From: Ciona savignyi | Lineage: Eukaryota; Chordata; Ascidiacea; Phlebobranchia; Cionidae | Direction: 5' to 3' | Length of the DNA stretch: 64,000 bases | Assembly (NCBI GenBank): GCA_000149265.1 | Contig: CH000572.1 | Span: 149,156 to 213,155 of the forward strand | Part shown: piece by piece, positions 1 through 9,382 of the stretch | Numbering within the stretch: position 1 is the first letter of the stretch | Layout of the letters: the number at the start of each line of letters is the position of its first letter | The notes under the pieces: generated by a model | Databases searched by the model: none | What the model was told of the DNA's origin: nothing | Seen by the model: the letters and a program-made list of their open reading frames with translations, nothing else | Made by a program: the position numbers and the translations under genes

Positions 1-177
1 AGCTGTGACGTCACATCTTCAAATGACTTGTCCATTCGCGTCCAGTGCTCTTATTTCCGGTTCATCCGTTGTCTTGAAACTATCTCGATTTTGGCCGTCC
101 ATTGTAGATATTCTGGTCATTCTGCGATGGGTAGGAGTTGTAACGCTGTTGACACAAGTTGACAGCGCAGTTGACAC

Positions 178-3016
178 TCACCGGGTATCTTTGGCAGCAG
201 AAATTTTAGTTGAATCTTTATTCGTGTAGTGGACCCTAGCAGCGTTGCTTGTTGCTCTTCGCACGTTGCGCGTCGCTACCACTGTCGCCGATCTGTAATT
301 TCCACGTCACTATCCACCATTATGACGTATGAATAAATGCCTACCTCGCGCGATTGCGGAAGTCCATGACAAGGAAAATGTACAGCAGAGGGTTCAACAT
401 CGAGTTGGAATAGGCCAGCATCGTGCCGACGATCGGTATCACATCGCAGAAATCACCCTAAGTGCATGACGTCATTTATCTTTTTTACCGAGTCAAGTTT
501 TAAACCCATGAAGGGTTTGTCACAAGTAACCTTTTTTTATAGAATTATTTTTGGTATATGTATCGGTCGCGTTAATCATTCGGCCACACGATCGTACATA
601 TGACGTCATTATTTTTTTTACCGAGCTAACTTTCGACCCCATAATAGACTCGTTACCAAGACCTTTTTTGTATTCTGCTATACACGACCGTACACACGAC
701 GCCATTATTTTAATTCATTGAGTCAAGTTTTGAACCCAATATGGTCTCGTCACTAGGACCGTTTTTCTATAAGAGTCTGTATATGTATCGGTCGTGATAA
801 ACATTCGGCCACACGACCGTACATGACGTCATTAATCAGTGACGTAGCAAGCAATGAAGCCGTACTTACCCCACCCGGCGGATGATAAATAGTCGCAATC
901 TTTGCAAGATGCACAGCGTGATATGGAAGCCAGCAGACTACAAAGCAGATAACCAACGAACCGCACATGGTCGTGACGCGTTTGATATCGCGATCCGACT
1001 TCGATGACACACTCCTCGTGCTCGCACTGCGCATGCGCATTGACGAGATACGGTGGATGATCAATCCATACGACACAATCATAACAATGAGAGGCAGAAT
1101 AAACATTATTGTAAAGTTGATAATATGCAGCTGATGCCAACCGGGACCATGGGCCCAATAATGGCACCTGGGATCCGCCTTCTCAACTGGCAATGGTGTT
1201 GGTACAGTTTCGTTGACTGAATATGAACCTGAACTAAAAAGAAAATTGTTTACCCAATCTCGTTTTAACAATATACGTCGTGGATTTGGTTTATTAGTTT
1301 GTAGAATCGGGAAAACACAAAGTTTGGATCCAATATTAAAATTTAATCCCGGTGAACGAGAAAACGCAGAAAGGATTACCACACGGGCTATCGCCAGACT
1401 ACCTCGCACCCACCGTCGTTGTTGCTGGTGCTATTTTATGCCGGCTACTAATATTGTATCTTTATAACATCATGTATGAATAAATTTACCACATTAGCAA
1501 TGCTTATTAAGTATACGAGATACTTTTTTTTATAGAAAACCCCAAAAAAATATTAAATTACAATTAAATACTCACTAATCTTCATAATCCCCACTCGTAC
1601 TTATATCGATTCCTCCGAAGTTCATTAATATCGCGTTCGGATCACTAATCAATAAATATCAATTATCTCTGAAACCTTACTGTGACGTCATAATATTACT
1701 TGCAATATTTCTCGGGGTTCATGGCCAACATGGCGGAGGTGACGGCGTTATCAGTGGGAAGTGGAAATCTGTACCGGCAGCTGCAACTGCCCTTTACTCC
1801 CACCTTGTGGCTGTATTGGATCACGGGAATGGTGAGGAGTAACGAAACTATCCATACAATTGCCGTTGTGATGTAAGCCGATCGCGGTTTCCGGAATTTT
1901 TGTAGTTTATCCGATAATCCGTGGCACACCGCAATGTACCGATCGACCGCCATTACCTGTCAATACACGTTGTGACTCCTCAACAACGGATGTGTTACGT
2001 CATACAGTTCATATCACGATTGTGACGCAATACTCACGGTAAGAAATAGTATTGACGCGTAATAATTAAGAAAGAGAATGGTCTCTTTGCCTTTGCACAT
2101 CCATTCCGGATACGGCCAACCTCCGGTCAAGTCCTCCACCATTTTAAACGGGAGTGTAAACAAGAACAAGGAATCGGCCAGTGCCAGTTGCAGAACATAC
2201 CTTTGTTTGACGTTATAATGGCTTAAATTTAACTTTTTTAATAAATTAAAAATTGGTAAAATATAATAACATAAGATACAAAGATAGAGAAAATATTGGA
2301 ACTTTGCAAATCACTGTATTATTTGCAAATTAATCTAAATCACCATACAATCCGATTTATATATAAAAACTGTCCAACTAAGTGCTTAAATTTCGTTCCG
2401 GCCCCAAATCTGTATAAGCACATAAAGTAAAGCAAATTCTCTATTATGTGGAACACAACACAATACATCCAGTCGTTTGAATATACAATCAAGCAAACCC
2501 CACATCTACATCAACAAATGTTTTGAAAAAAAAAACGATAATAATTTGGACAAATCCGTATATAGGATAGGATATTCATGTTTATCCCCCTGAATGTGAA
2601 AACTAATGGGCTAAACACACAGGAACTCGTCACATTACCTCGCGGCTACCGTCGGGTTACCGGAGATATTGCAGTGTGCTGTGTATGACCACACGTTTCT
2701 TCAATTGATAGAACCTATTAATCCGCTGGGTTCAGGGAATATCCGTAAAGTGCCCAAGGACACAACCGACTATCTAGCGACCATTTTCTTTCGGTTGAAA
2801 GGCGTCGCACTAAAACTAAACCAACATACTAACCGGTCGGATAGAAATAACTATACCAATTATGTCGTCACAAGTATGCTTACCAATGAGTTGTAGACTT
2901 CTTGTAATCCCGCAGAATCAAAACAACCAAAAGGATCGCGAAGTTTGCAATAAGCCCAACTCCACATATTAACCCCGAAAAGACAATTTTCGGGTAATTC
3001 GGATACCGTGTCGCGG
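178..3016 (-). CDS. Class A (rhodopsin-like) G-protein-coupled receptor, peptide-receptor type; N-terminal exon not found
   Basis: Minus-strand exons, 5' to 3': 2884-3016, 2038-2200, 1700-1956, 870-1233, 345-457 and 178-292. All are GT-AG and phases agree. TM1 has the GxxxN pattern (GVGLIANFAILLVV). TM2 has LALAD. TM3 begins with the conserved Cys (WMCKGK) and ends in the DRY motif (MAVDRYIAVCHG). ECL2 contains several Cys, including RCHYW. TM6 has CWLP and TM7 has NPLLY followed by FRNRAR. These mark a plasma-membrane receptor of the rhodopsin class. General similarity points to peptide receptors of the somatostatin/opioid/galanin group, but the ligand cannot be called. The exon for the extracellular N-terminus, which must end in phase 1, was not identified upstream of 3016. 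The C-tail may stop at 178-180 or, through a very short intron 146-181, extend to a stop at 19-21. The intron 458-869 holds three SINE copies. Confidence 0.85.
487..609 (-). repeat. tRNA-Ser/Leu-like SINE (family 1), copy a
   Basis: Read on the minus strand this starts with a tRNA-like head: GTGGCCGAATGATTAACGCG closely matches the D-arm/A-box region of class II tRNA-Ser/Leu. About 70 bases later comes a B-box-like ATGGGTTTAAAACTTGAC. The unit is bordered by TGACGTCA. Similar copies lie at 618-706, 718-833, 30839-30940, 30960-31053, 35037-35143, 46672-46770 and 48254-48358, all in the same orientation. Several lack an intact B box, so they are SINE relics rather than working tRNAs. Confidence 0.7.
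618..706 (-). repeat. tRNA-like SINE (family 1), copy b, internally deleted
   Basis: Shares the B-box side (TTCGACCCC on the plus strand) and the terminal ACGACCGTAC with copies a and c. The middle, including most of the A box, is missing. It lies between copies a and c in the GPCR intron, giving a near-tandem triplet. Confidence 0.55.
718..833 (-). repeat. tRNA-like SINE (family 1), copy c
   Basis: Full-length copy in the GPCR intron. The minus strand carries GTGTGGCCGAATGTTTATCA (A-box region) and GGGTTCAAAACTTGACTC (B-box region), ending in TGACGTCA. Its 3' end falls just before the donor side of the GPCR exon at 870. Confidence 0.65.
2563..2836 (-). repeat. tRNA-derived SINE (family 2), near full length
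   Basis: Family 2 read on the minus strand runs: tRNA-like head (GGTGGTTTAGTGC..., then GGTTGCAGGTTCGAAAC), a body with CCTTGGGCAAGGCACTTAA, then ACACAACACACTGCAATA, GGGGATAAACATGAATATCC, and a simple (ATCCT)n tail. This copy shows body and tail clearly and a degraded head. It sits in the GPCR intron between exons 2038-2200 and 2884-3016. Smaller or degraded fragments elsewhere: 15364-15480 (-), 25855-25960 (+), 29727-29846 (+, internally deleted), 45000-45160 (-), 46264-46375 (-), 59008-59092 (+), and a tail starting at 63988 (-) at the window edge. Confidence 0.7.
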
Positions 3017-4700
3017 CTGTTGCAACGTAAGATACAATTTAAAACAACAGACATGAAAAAATTGTTTACAAATTAATAAAAAAAAGTAAAGGAAAAATAA
3101 TTATAATTTATTTCGTTGTATTTAATTTAAGATCAGCGGCCATGTCTGTCGTTTTTCCGTCTTTCTCCCGTTTTCTTATATTTTAACAAAATTTTTCTTC
3201 GTGTTTTCATCGTGGAAACAAAAAATAAACCACCCTAAACTACTACTCCATTGCAGATTTAAACCACCCTAAACTAAACTCCATTACAGATATAATAATT
3301 GAAATAATCCACTATATGTTGCTGTAATAAATGATGTGCGGATACTTGGTATTTTGACGAGTGCTGCAAGTGTTTAACACAATCCGTTGTCCATCTGACA
3401 GCCCTTGACTCCAGCTTCCTATCATTATCCGTATAAACCAGGCGGAGTTTTACTTCTAACTTACGAATTATTGATAAACGTATTATATAGGCTATTTTTG
3501 AAACAAAATAAATTTACTTTTTTAAAACAAAATTACTTTTTAAACAAACAAATTCGACTTTACTACATTTTTTTTACCAAAATCAACCCACCTATAATGT
3601 TGTTGTTTAAGTCGGCCATTATTTGTATATATGAGTACAGGTAAACTGGTTCGCTTTTATAGTATCTCAGCCGATATGATTTAAAACCAGTCGGTTTTGG
3701 CTGAAAAACTTTAACGCAATTTCCGGTATCGTGAGGAGAGTATTATGATGTAATAGGTTACCGGAAGTGGTCTACTCAATTCCATCGAGAAATTGATTAA
3801 AGATTCATGGAGCTAATAAGTAAACCAAAGCGTTTCGTATATCGGGTCGACCGCTGTCCGGATGGATGCGTTAAACGGACGCTGACGTTCATTTGACGCA
3901 TTGCGTACGTCAGCTTCAGTCTGCATGATTTTTGGTAAGTCAACGAACTACCGATACACTAATTTATTTCCAACTGAAATATTATATAATTTTTTCAAAA
4001 TAGGCCTACTGGAAAATAGGGTTTATATAACTCTCATCTCTCATAAACATTAATAGTTGACCACCATCGACGTGACAAATTGCTATTATACACGACAAAA
4101 TAACTACGTTAAAGTTACCTAAATAAACCTTTGACATGGCCAAGGCTATTTTAAGTTTGCATGAGTTACATTGCTAGCCAATTATGATATTTGTGAACGA
4201 GACGTAACATTTTTTTCTAGGGGGGGTCATGCAAGACCTCTAATTTTTAACTCGAGCATTTAAAACGTGAGCAAGAACCCACAACCCAGAACTTTCACCT
4301 TTCTAAAACAGGGTTTCGCTTCATAGTTTGAACGAACATTCACTTAAGTCATCTTTCACCGTTTTATTTTTATTGAACGTTAGGTTTGTCGGCCATGTCT
4401 GGCCATATCAATATTAATAAAATAGTATAATTATACAGCTAGTTTAACGACTGTTGTTTTGTCCCTTTTTGATGTTTTCGCATTTTGCAATGAGGGTTTG
4501 TAGATCGCGCTAACGGTTCAGTCAGGCACAGCTTACTCATATCATGTGTTAAATGCTGAATAGGGCACATTGTGTATCAAATTATAAGCACATCCTCGGT
4601 CAACCTGTTTAATCGTGTTTTAGGTTACACTGCTTTATTTTCTTAGGGGTTTTCTTTTGATATATATAATTCTTAGGGTTTTTTTGCGTGGCCACACACT
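3017..4700. other. Upstream region of the GPCR; no coding support
   Basis: AT-rich sequence that should contain the missing N-terminal exon and promoter of the minus-strand receptor. I could not find an exon whose phase fits. The only local structure is an imperfect tandem duplication at about 3228-3295, with the unit AACCACCCTAAACTA followed by CTCCATTRCAGAT. Open frames here are short and have no recognisable similarity. Confidence 0.4.
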
Positions 4701-4706
4701 AAATAA

Positions 4707-5240
4707 TTATGGATCCAATTTGGAAAAATGGGACACATATTGTTTTTGTCGTTTTTTCTTCGTCAAACGATTGACAGGCATGAAATGTTGCCCCGACATC
4801 TAGCATGAGGAGTTATTAGAACGCAATGAAACTTTGTCATTTGTTAGGCAACATAGTTTAGATATGCAGAAACAAATATTTTAGGTAATAAACATTAGGG
4901 GATTCCCCCGAGAAAAAAAAACAAAACGGTATTTTTTTTTATAAAAAATTAGCTTATTTTGAGCATAGCGCTAGAATCTGGTCCAATTTTGATCAAACTT
5001 GTTGAATGTTAATGCAGTAGCCGCCGCTGTACCAATGAAAAAAAAATAAACAAAATATCTATAAAGGGATATACTCTAAAAATTATGATTTGTTCTTAAA
5101 TCATGATTGTGACGGGCATGCCATATTGATCCGACATCTCCAACAAGATTCTTTTCATCAAAAAAACTTTAAAACTTGTTAGACGACATCTAACCCAGAT
5201 ATGCAAAAACGTAAATATATGTACTAAACCCAGCAGATGG
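4707..5240 (+). repeat. ~337-bp tandem-unit element, short version
   Basis: Begins with ATGGATCCAATTTGGAAAAA and contains the landmark GACAGGCATG...CCGACATCT at about 4773 and again at about 5112, a period of ~339 bp. Each unit also holds TTAGATATGCARAAAC and AGGGGATTCCCC. The last unit is degenerate and ends near GTACTAAACCCAGCAG. The same head, unit and degenerate end recur at 59634-60880 in a PSMD5 intron, where four units are present. Confidence 0.7.
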
Positions 5241-5858
5241 ACTAATGTGTAAATACAAAACACGGCAGTTTATACTGAAAGTGACCATTGGCGCGAATGC
5301 AATAAAATAGGGAGTCCGCGTTTTCGGAGGTTTGTCGTGACGATCAATGTGTTGTTCTCTTGATCAATGTGTTGTTCTCTTGTGCAACTGGTGCAATTAA
5401 TATTATGATTGTGGGAAATTCTTACAGGAAAATTTGCAAAAAACCCTTTGCTAACTTTCCTGATTGTATAAAAATTATGTAAGTCCACCCAACGACAAAT
5501 CGACCAATGTTTATAGAATCATCCCATACGTCCGATATCGTCGTAATTTTTATAAAAAAATATGAATAAGAAAAATTTTATTATTTATTTTTAAAAATTA
5601 ATTTTTTTTTATATTGTATTAGATGTCGTTTTTACCAAACTTTGAAAATTTCGTTGAATTTGGTCAACTATTTCGTGTTAAAAAAAAGAAATTAAAAAAC
5701 CCAATCTCTGCTGTCTGCTTAAATAAGTTAAGTATCCGACCGTGACCAGGGTAATAGAATAGGCATTTAACTTGTAGGATCCTTACCAATATACTGTTAG
5801 GCACGGGTTATTTTATTATCTTCATTACTGGTTTTGTTTTGTATCGATATTGATACGC
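5241..5858. other. SMYD3 upstream region
   Basis: AT-rich, with no supportable coding exon. It contains a perfect 20-bp tandem duplication at about 5342-5382 (unit GATCAATGTGTTGTTCTCTT). It presumably includes the SMYD3 promoter and 5' UTR, but no clear core-promoter motif was recognised. Confidence 0.35.
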
Positions 5859-7220
5859 ATGTCGTACAATATGGAGAAAAAATCCCATTGTAAGGTAGAA
5901 ATATTCGAATCTTCAGATAAGGGTCGTGGTTTGAAAGCTCAAGTTCAGATTAATCCAGGATTTGTTGTTCTAACCTCCGAGCCTTTCGTTTATTTACTTT
6001 CAAAGAAAAAGAAAGGCCTTCATTGTGATTATTGCTTTAAAAAGCAAGTATCGCTATTGCAATGTTCAGGATGCAAGTATATGAAATATTGCAATCACGG
6101 TTGTCAGAAAAATGCATGGCTTGGTCATCATAAGCAAGAATGTGCTGCACTAAAGAAAGCAGCCCCTAAACGACCACCAGATTTGGTTATTTTATTAGCT
6201 AGAATTTTGTGGAATCTTCAAAGAAGTTATTCGTTGAACGACGAATCATCAGACATTGCATCGCTCTGTGAATTGGAATCAAATTATAACAAGCTTACAG
6301 AAGAACAAAAAGAAATATTAGGTCGATATATGGTTATTTTAAGGACATATTGGGGCCAGTCTACGCTGCCACCTCAAGTTCCTGATTATCGAGCATTGTT
6401 GGAGTTATTTGCTAGAATTAAAAACAACAGTTTTGCCATCTGTGATGAGGAATTGCAGTCAGATGTTGGAACTGGCGTCTATTTAACCTGCAGCCTTATA
6501 AACCATAGCTGTGAACCGAACTGTGTGGCTGAATTCAACAATCTTACTCTTAACATAAGGGCAATAAGGAAAATTGAAGCTGGAGAAGAGATATTGATCA
6601 GCTACGTTGACTTGTTTGCACCGAGCAGTGAGCGGCAGGAAGAGCTGTTAAACATCTATCGATTTAGCTGCAACTGTAATGCGTGTACAACTAAATTAAA
6701 CGATGAAATGATGCTACAAGACTTTTCTGGACAAATTTCAAAGTCAAAACAGTCGTCGGTAAAAGACTTACTCACCCAACTAGATGAACTACGAAAAGCC
6801 CATGAATATTCTCAGATGAAACAACTAACTGTAGGCTTTGTTGACAGGAAAGTTCTTCCAATGGAAAATATTTACATGGCAAAAATACTTGACTTTGCTA
6901 TGGATGCGTGTATTGAACTCCAGGAATTTGAGCAAGCATTTTATTTTGGTTCTCTTGCCTTACAAAGCTACAAAGTATACTTGCACGAAAATCACCCCAT
7001 GACAGGCCTGCAAATGATGAAGCTGGGAAAAATTTTACTGTTTAAAGAGAAAAATGTTGAATCCATGGGATTTTTGACTCAAGCTTTTAAAATTCTTCAA
7101 ATCACCCATTCTTCGCGAGGAACTGTTTTAGTTGAACTGGAAACACTTTTAGCTCAATGTTCAATGGAAATGCAACAAGAACCATTAAGCGGACGCCCAA
7201 GAATATTGGACTCATCATAA
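5859..7220 (+). CDS. SMYD3: SMYD3-like SET/MYND protein-lysine N-methyltransferase, single exon
   Basis: SMYD proteins transfer methyl groups from S-adenosylmethionine to lysine; SMYD3 targets include MAP3K2 and histones. The 453-residue frame has a split SET domain start with GRGL, then a MYND zinc finger at about 56-95 (CDYC...CSGC...YC...C...HKQEC). The SET core follows, with INHSCEPNC at about 214-222, GEEILISYVD, and the post-SET cysteines CNCNAC. The C-terminal half is a TPR-like helical domain (AKILDFAMDACIEL). Length is close to vertebrate SMYD3 (428 residues) and segments such as PPD..ILLARI, ELESNYNKLTE and NSFAICDEEL match it better than SMYD1/2. The first ATG is at 5859; the in-frame ATG at 5871 has better context (AATATGG) and aligns with the family start. 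The absence of introns is notable beside the 35-exon neighbour. UBR3 begins 318 bases downstream on the same strand. Confidence 0.93.
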   Translation: MSYNMEKKSHCKVEIFESSDKGRGLKAQVQINPGFVVLTSEPFVYLLSKKKKGLHCDYCFKKQVSLLQCSGCKYMKYCNHGCQKNAWLGHHKQECAALKKAAPKRPPDLVILLARILWNLQRSYSLNDESSDIASLCELESNYNKLTEEQKEILGRYMVILRTYWGQSTLPPQVPDYRALLELFARIKNNSFAICDEELQSDVGTGVYLTCSLINHSCEPNCVAEFNNLTLNIRAIRKIEAGEEILISYVDLFAPSSERQEELLNIYRFSCNCNACTTKLNDEMMLQDFSGQISKSKQSSVKDLLTQLDELRKAHEYSQMKQLTVGFVDRKVLPMENIYMAKILDFAMDACIELQEFEQAFYFGSLALQSYKVYLHENHPMTGLQMMKLGKILLFKEKNVESMGFLTQAFKILQITHSSRGTVLVELETLLAQCSMEMQQEPLSGRPRILDSS

Positions 7221-7537
7221 TATTGTCTTATTGCATGCACATTAGGATGTAAGAACGCACATTTAATCGCGCCATAGGAAAAAGGGCCAGTGGAAACATT
7301 GAATTAGTGCCAAATTTTTAAAATGAAATTGGACCCTTGTGACTTTTATTCTTACTAACTCTAAAAAAACATAATAATACAGACAAATGCAAAACGTAGT
7401 ACTTTTGCAATACTATTCACATTAATTATTAAAAGTGCATGTTTTTTTTAAAGTGTTTTTTTTAATTTTATTACAACAGACATTACTTTAGGCCCCAGGG
7501 ACATATTCTAATGTAAGAAACTTAACTTGAAACAAAG
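7221..7537. other. SMYD3-UBR3 intergenic spacer
   Basis: 317 bases between the SMYD3 stop and the UBR3 ATG. It is AT-rich and contains no AATAAA that I can see. It must hold both the SMYD3 3' end and the UBR3 5' UTR and promoter. No ORF of interest. Confidence 0.4.
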
Positions 7538-9382
7538 ATGGCATATCTTTTAAACGGGTCGAAGCTAGTTGCAAGTAGCAAGTTACTCAGCGTTTTTGAA
7601 CGAGATCCAAACAAAGGAGAAGAGCTTGTGCATGAATTATGTGACCAGTTACTGGATCCAACTAGATTTGAAGAACGGTAATTTGTCATAAATCGTTGAA
7701 TTAAATACACCTATGTTAAGTGCTTTTTGTCTGCCTGGGAATAATAATTTTCTTTAATTTGTTAGACCAAGTGGTACTGACGTTAAACCTTATTTCATAG
7801 AAGCGACAGAATTCAGTGGCTCAAGGCTCTTATCAGTGAAGATGAAACTTTCGAAAAATTTAGCACAAAAGTACAGAACATGGATTCTTCTCCATTTTGC
7901 GGTTGTGTGTGGACGGCTAATTTCGTTGCGTATCGATGTCGGACTTGTGCAGCTTCGCCGTGCATGTCACTCTGTGCAGGTTAGCCCAGTTTTGTTTAAA
8001 AAAGAAATTTTTTAAAGAACGACCCTAAGTTCGAGGTGGCATTGTGCCCCCGATTGAGATACCAGTCTTCACATATGACAACTCGGTGTATGGGTTGATA
8101 AACTCGAGCCATGTTTTCAGTAAATTTGATCCCCACTAATATAGCTGATCAGCTACAGCAAAAACAATCATATTAAAATAACTATTACAAAGAGACAGTG
8201 CTAAAAAGTGTTTGTATCCCAACTTAATTTTATCTACATATTCACAAAAAATTTCATAAAAGATTTTTAGGGGGAAATTTAACAAGTCAAAGGTTTTTTT
8301 TTAAATTATAGTTTTATTTTGCAAGTTTCCATAGCACGGCTCTTTGTGGAAGTAAGTGTTTAAACTTACTGTAAATCTGCTTTACACTGCTAATGTCATT
8401 TTCCAACCACAAAGACATGTGTTTGTTTATTAACATTGCCCCCTCTGTTCTTCTCTTTATTTTTATGTTTTTCTTTCCAGCTTGCTTTGAGCGCGGAAAC
8501 CACGAAGGCCATGATTACAACATCTTCCGTAGCGAGGCTGGTGGCGCCTGTGATTGCGGTGATCCAAGCGTGATGAAGCAATCTGGTTTCTGTTCCCACC
8601 ACGGACCGAATCGACTTCCACCAGAGCAAGCACCTGCAGCTTTTCTTTCTGCTGGAAAGGTTGGAGTGATTCAAATTAGAATTATTGGAAAGAGTTGAAC
8701 GCTGTGATGTCCTTTCTCCAGGGGATTTGGTTTGCTGCAATGTAAAATTTACCTAACTTGATTTTAGAAATGTGTTACGTGGAATACAAATGCAGTGTAA
8801 CAGCTGTACACAGCAAATTTTGTTTGTTATCACAACATAGAATAAATTAAATCGGGCGCTTTTTTAGGTATTAGACAGTTGCAGCTTAAATTTATTTAAA
8901 TTTTAAAATAAATATATTTAAGCAACTGTTTTTTTGTGCAAAGACTCCCAATGTTGCCACATAATGCTTCGAAAATTACAAGAATCGTAGTCCTGGGTGC
9001 GATTGGTAAAATGTTGTTTAGGTACCTGCATAGCGCACCCTTCGATTCTGTGTTTGTGACTCAGTGTTGTTCATACAAAGTAAAAGTACTTTCAGTGCCT
9101 TACTCATTACTGTTCGAAATTTACGTGTATTATAAAAGGGACAATGATTTTCAGAATACACCAATGACACCATTCTTTCCTGTTTTTCTAACTGTTAAAC
9201 ATTTTTTACAACATGGACGTTCTCTGTTTCTTTATAGGTGATGCTTGACCGAATCATTCTAGCTATGATTCATACTCTGAGAAAGTTTTCTTCGTCAGTT
9301 CCTCTCCAGGAAACATTCATTGTCAATTTTCCAAAGCAAGCTGAAGAATTTTTCGCTTTTATACTCGAGCTTGTAAAGCTAG
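7538..9382 (+). CDS. UBR3: UBR3 exons 1-4: N-terminus and UBR box
   Basis: Exons: 7538-7677, 7801-7979, 8481-8659, 9238-9382. Exon 2 ends with the first half of the UBR-box zinc fold (FCGCVWTANFVAYRC, then CMSLCA). Exon 3 completes it (CFERGNHEGHDYN, GGACDCGDPS, GFCSHHGP). In UBR1/2 this fold binds basic N-terminal residues. Exon 4 encodes a helical stretch (LDRIILAMIHTLRKF). Phases are 2, 1, 0, 1. Confidence 0.92.

Noticed and set aside
3811..3926. Minus-strand frame starting MQTEADVRNASNE, with two NAS sequons, as the missing GPCR N-terminal exon
   Set aside because: Attractive composition, but no donor in phase 1 is available to join the TM1 exon at 3016.
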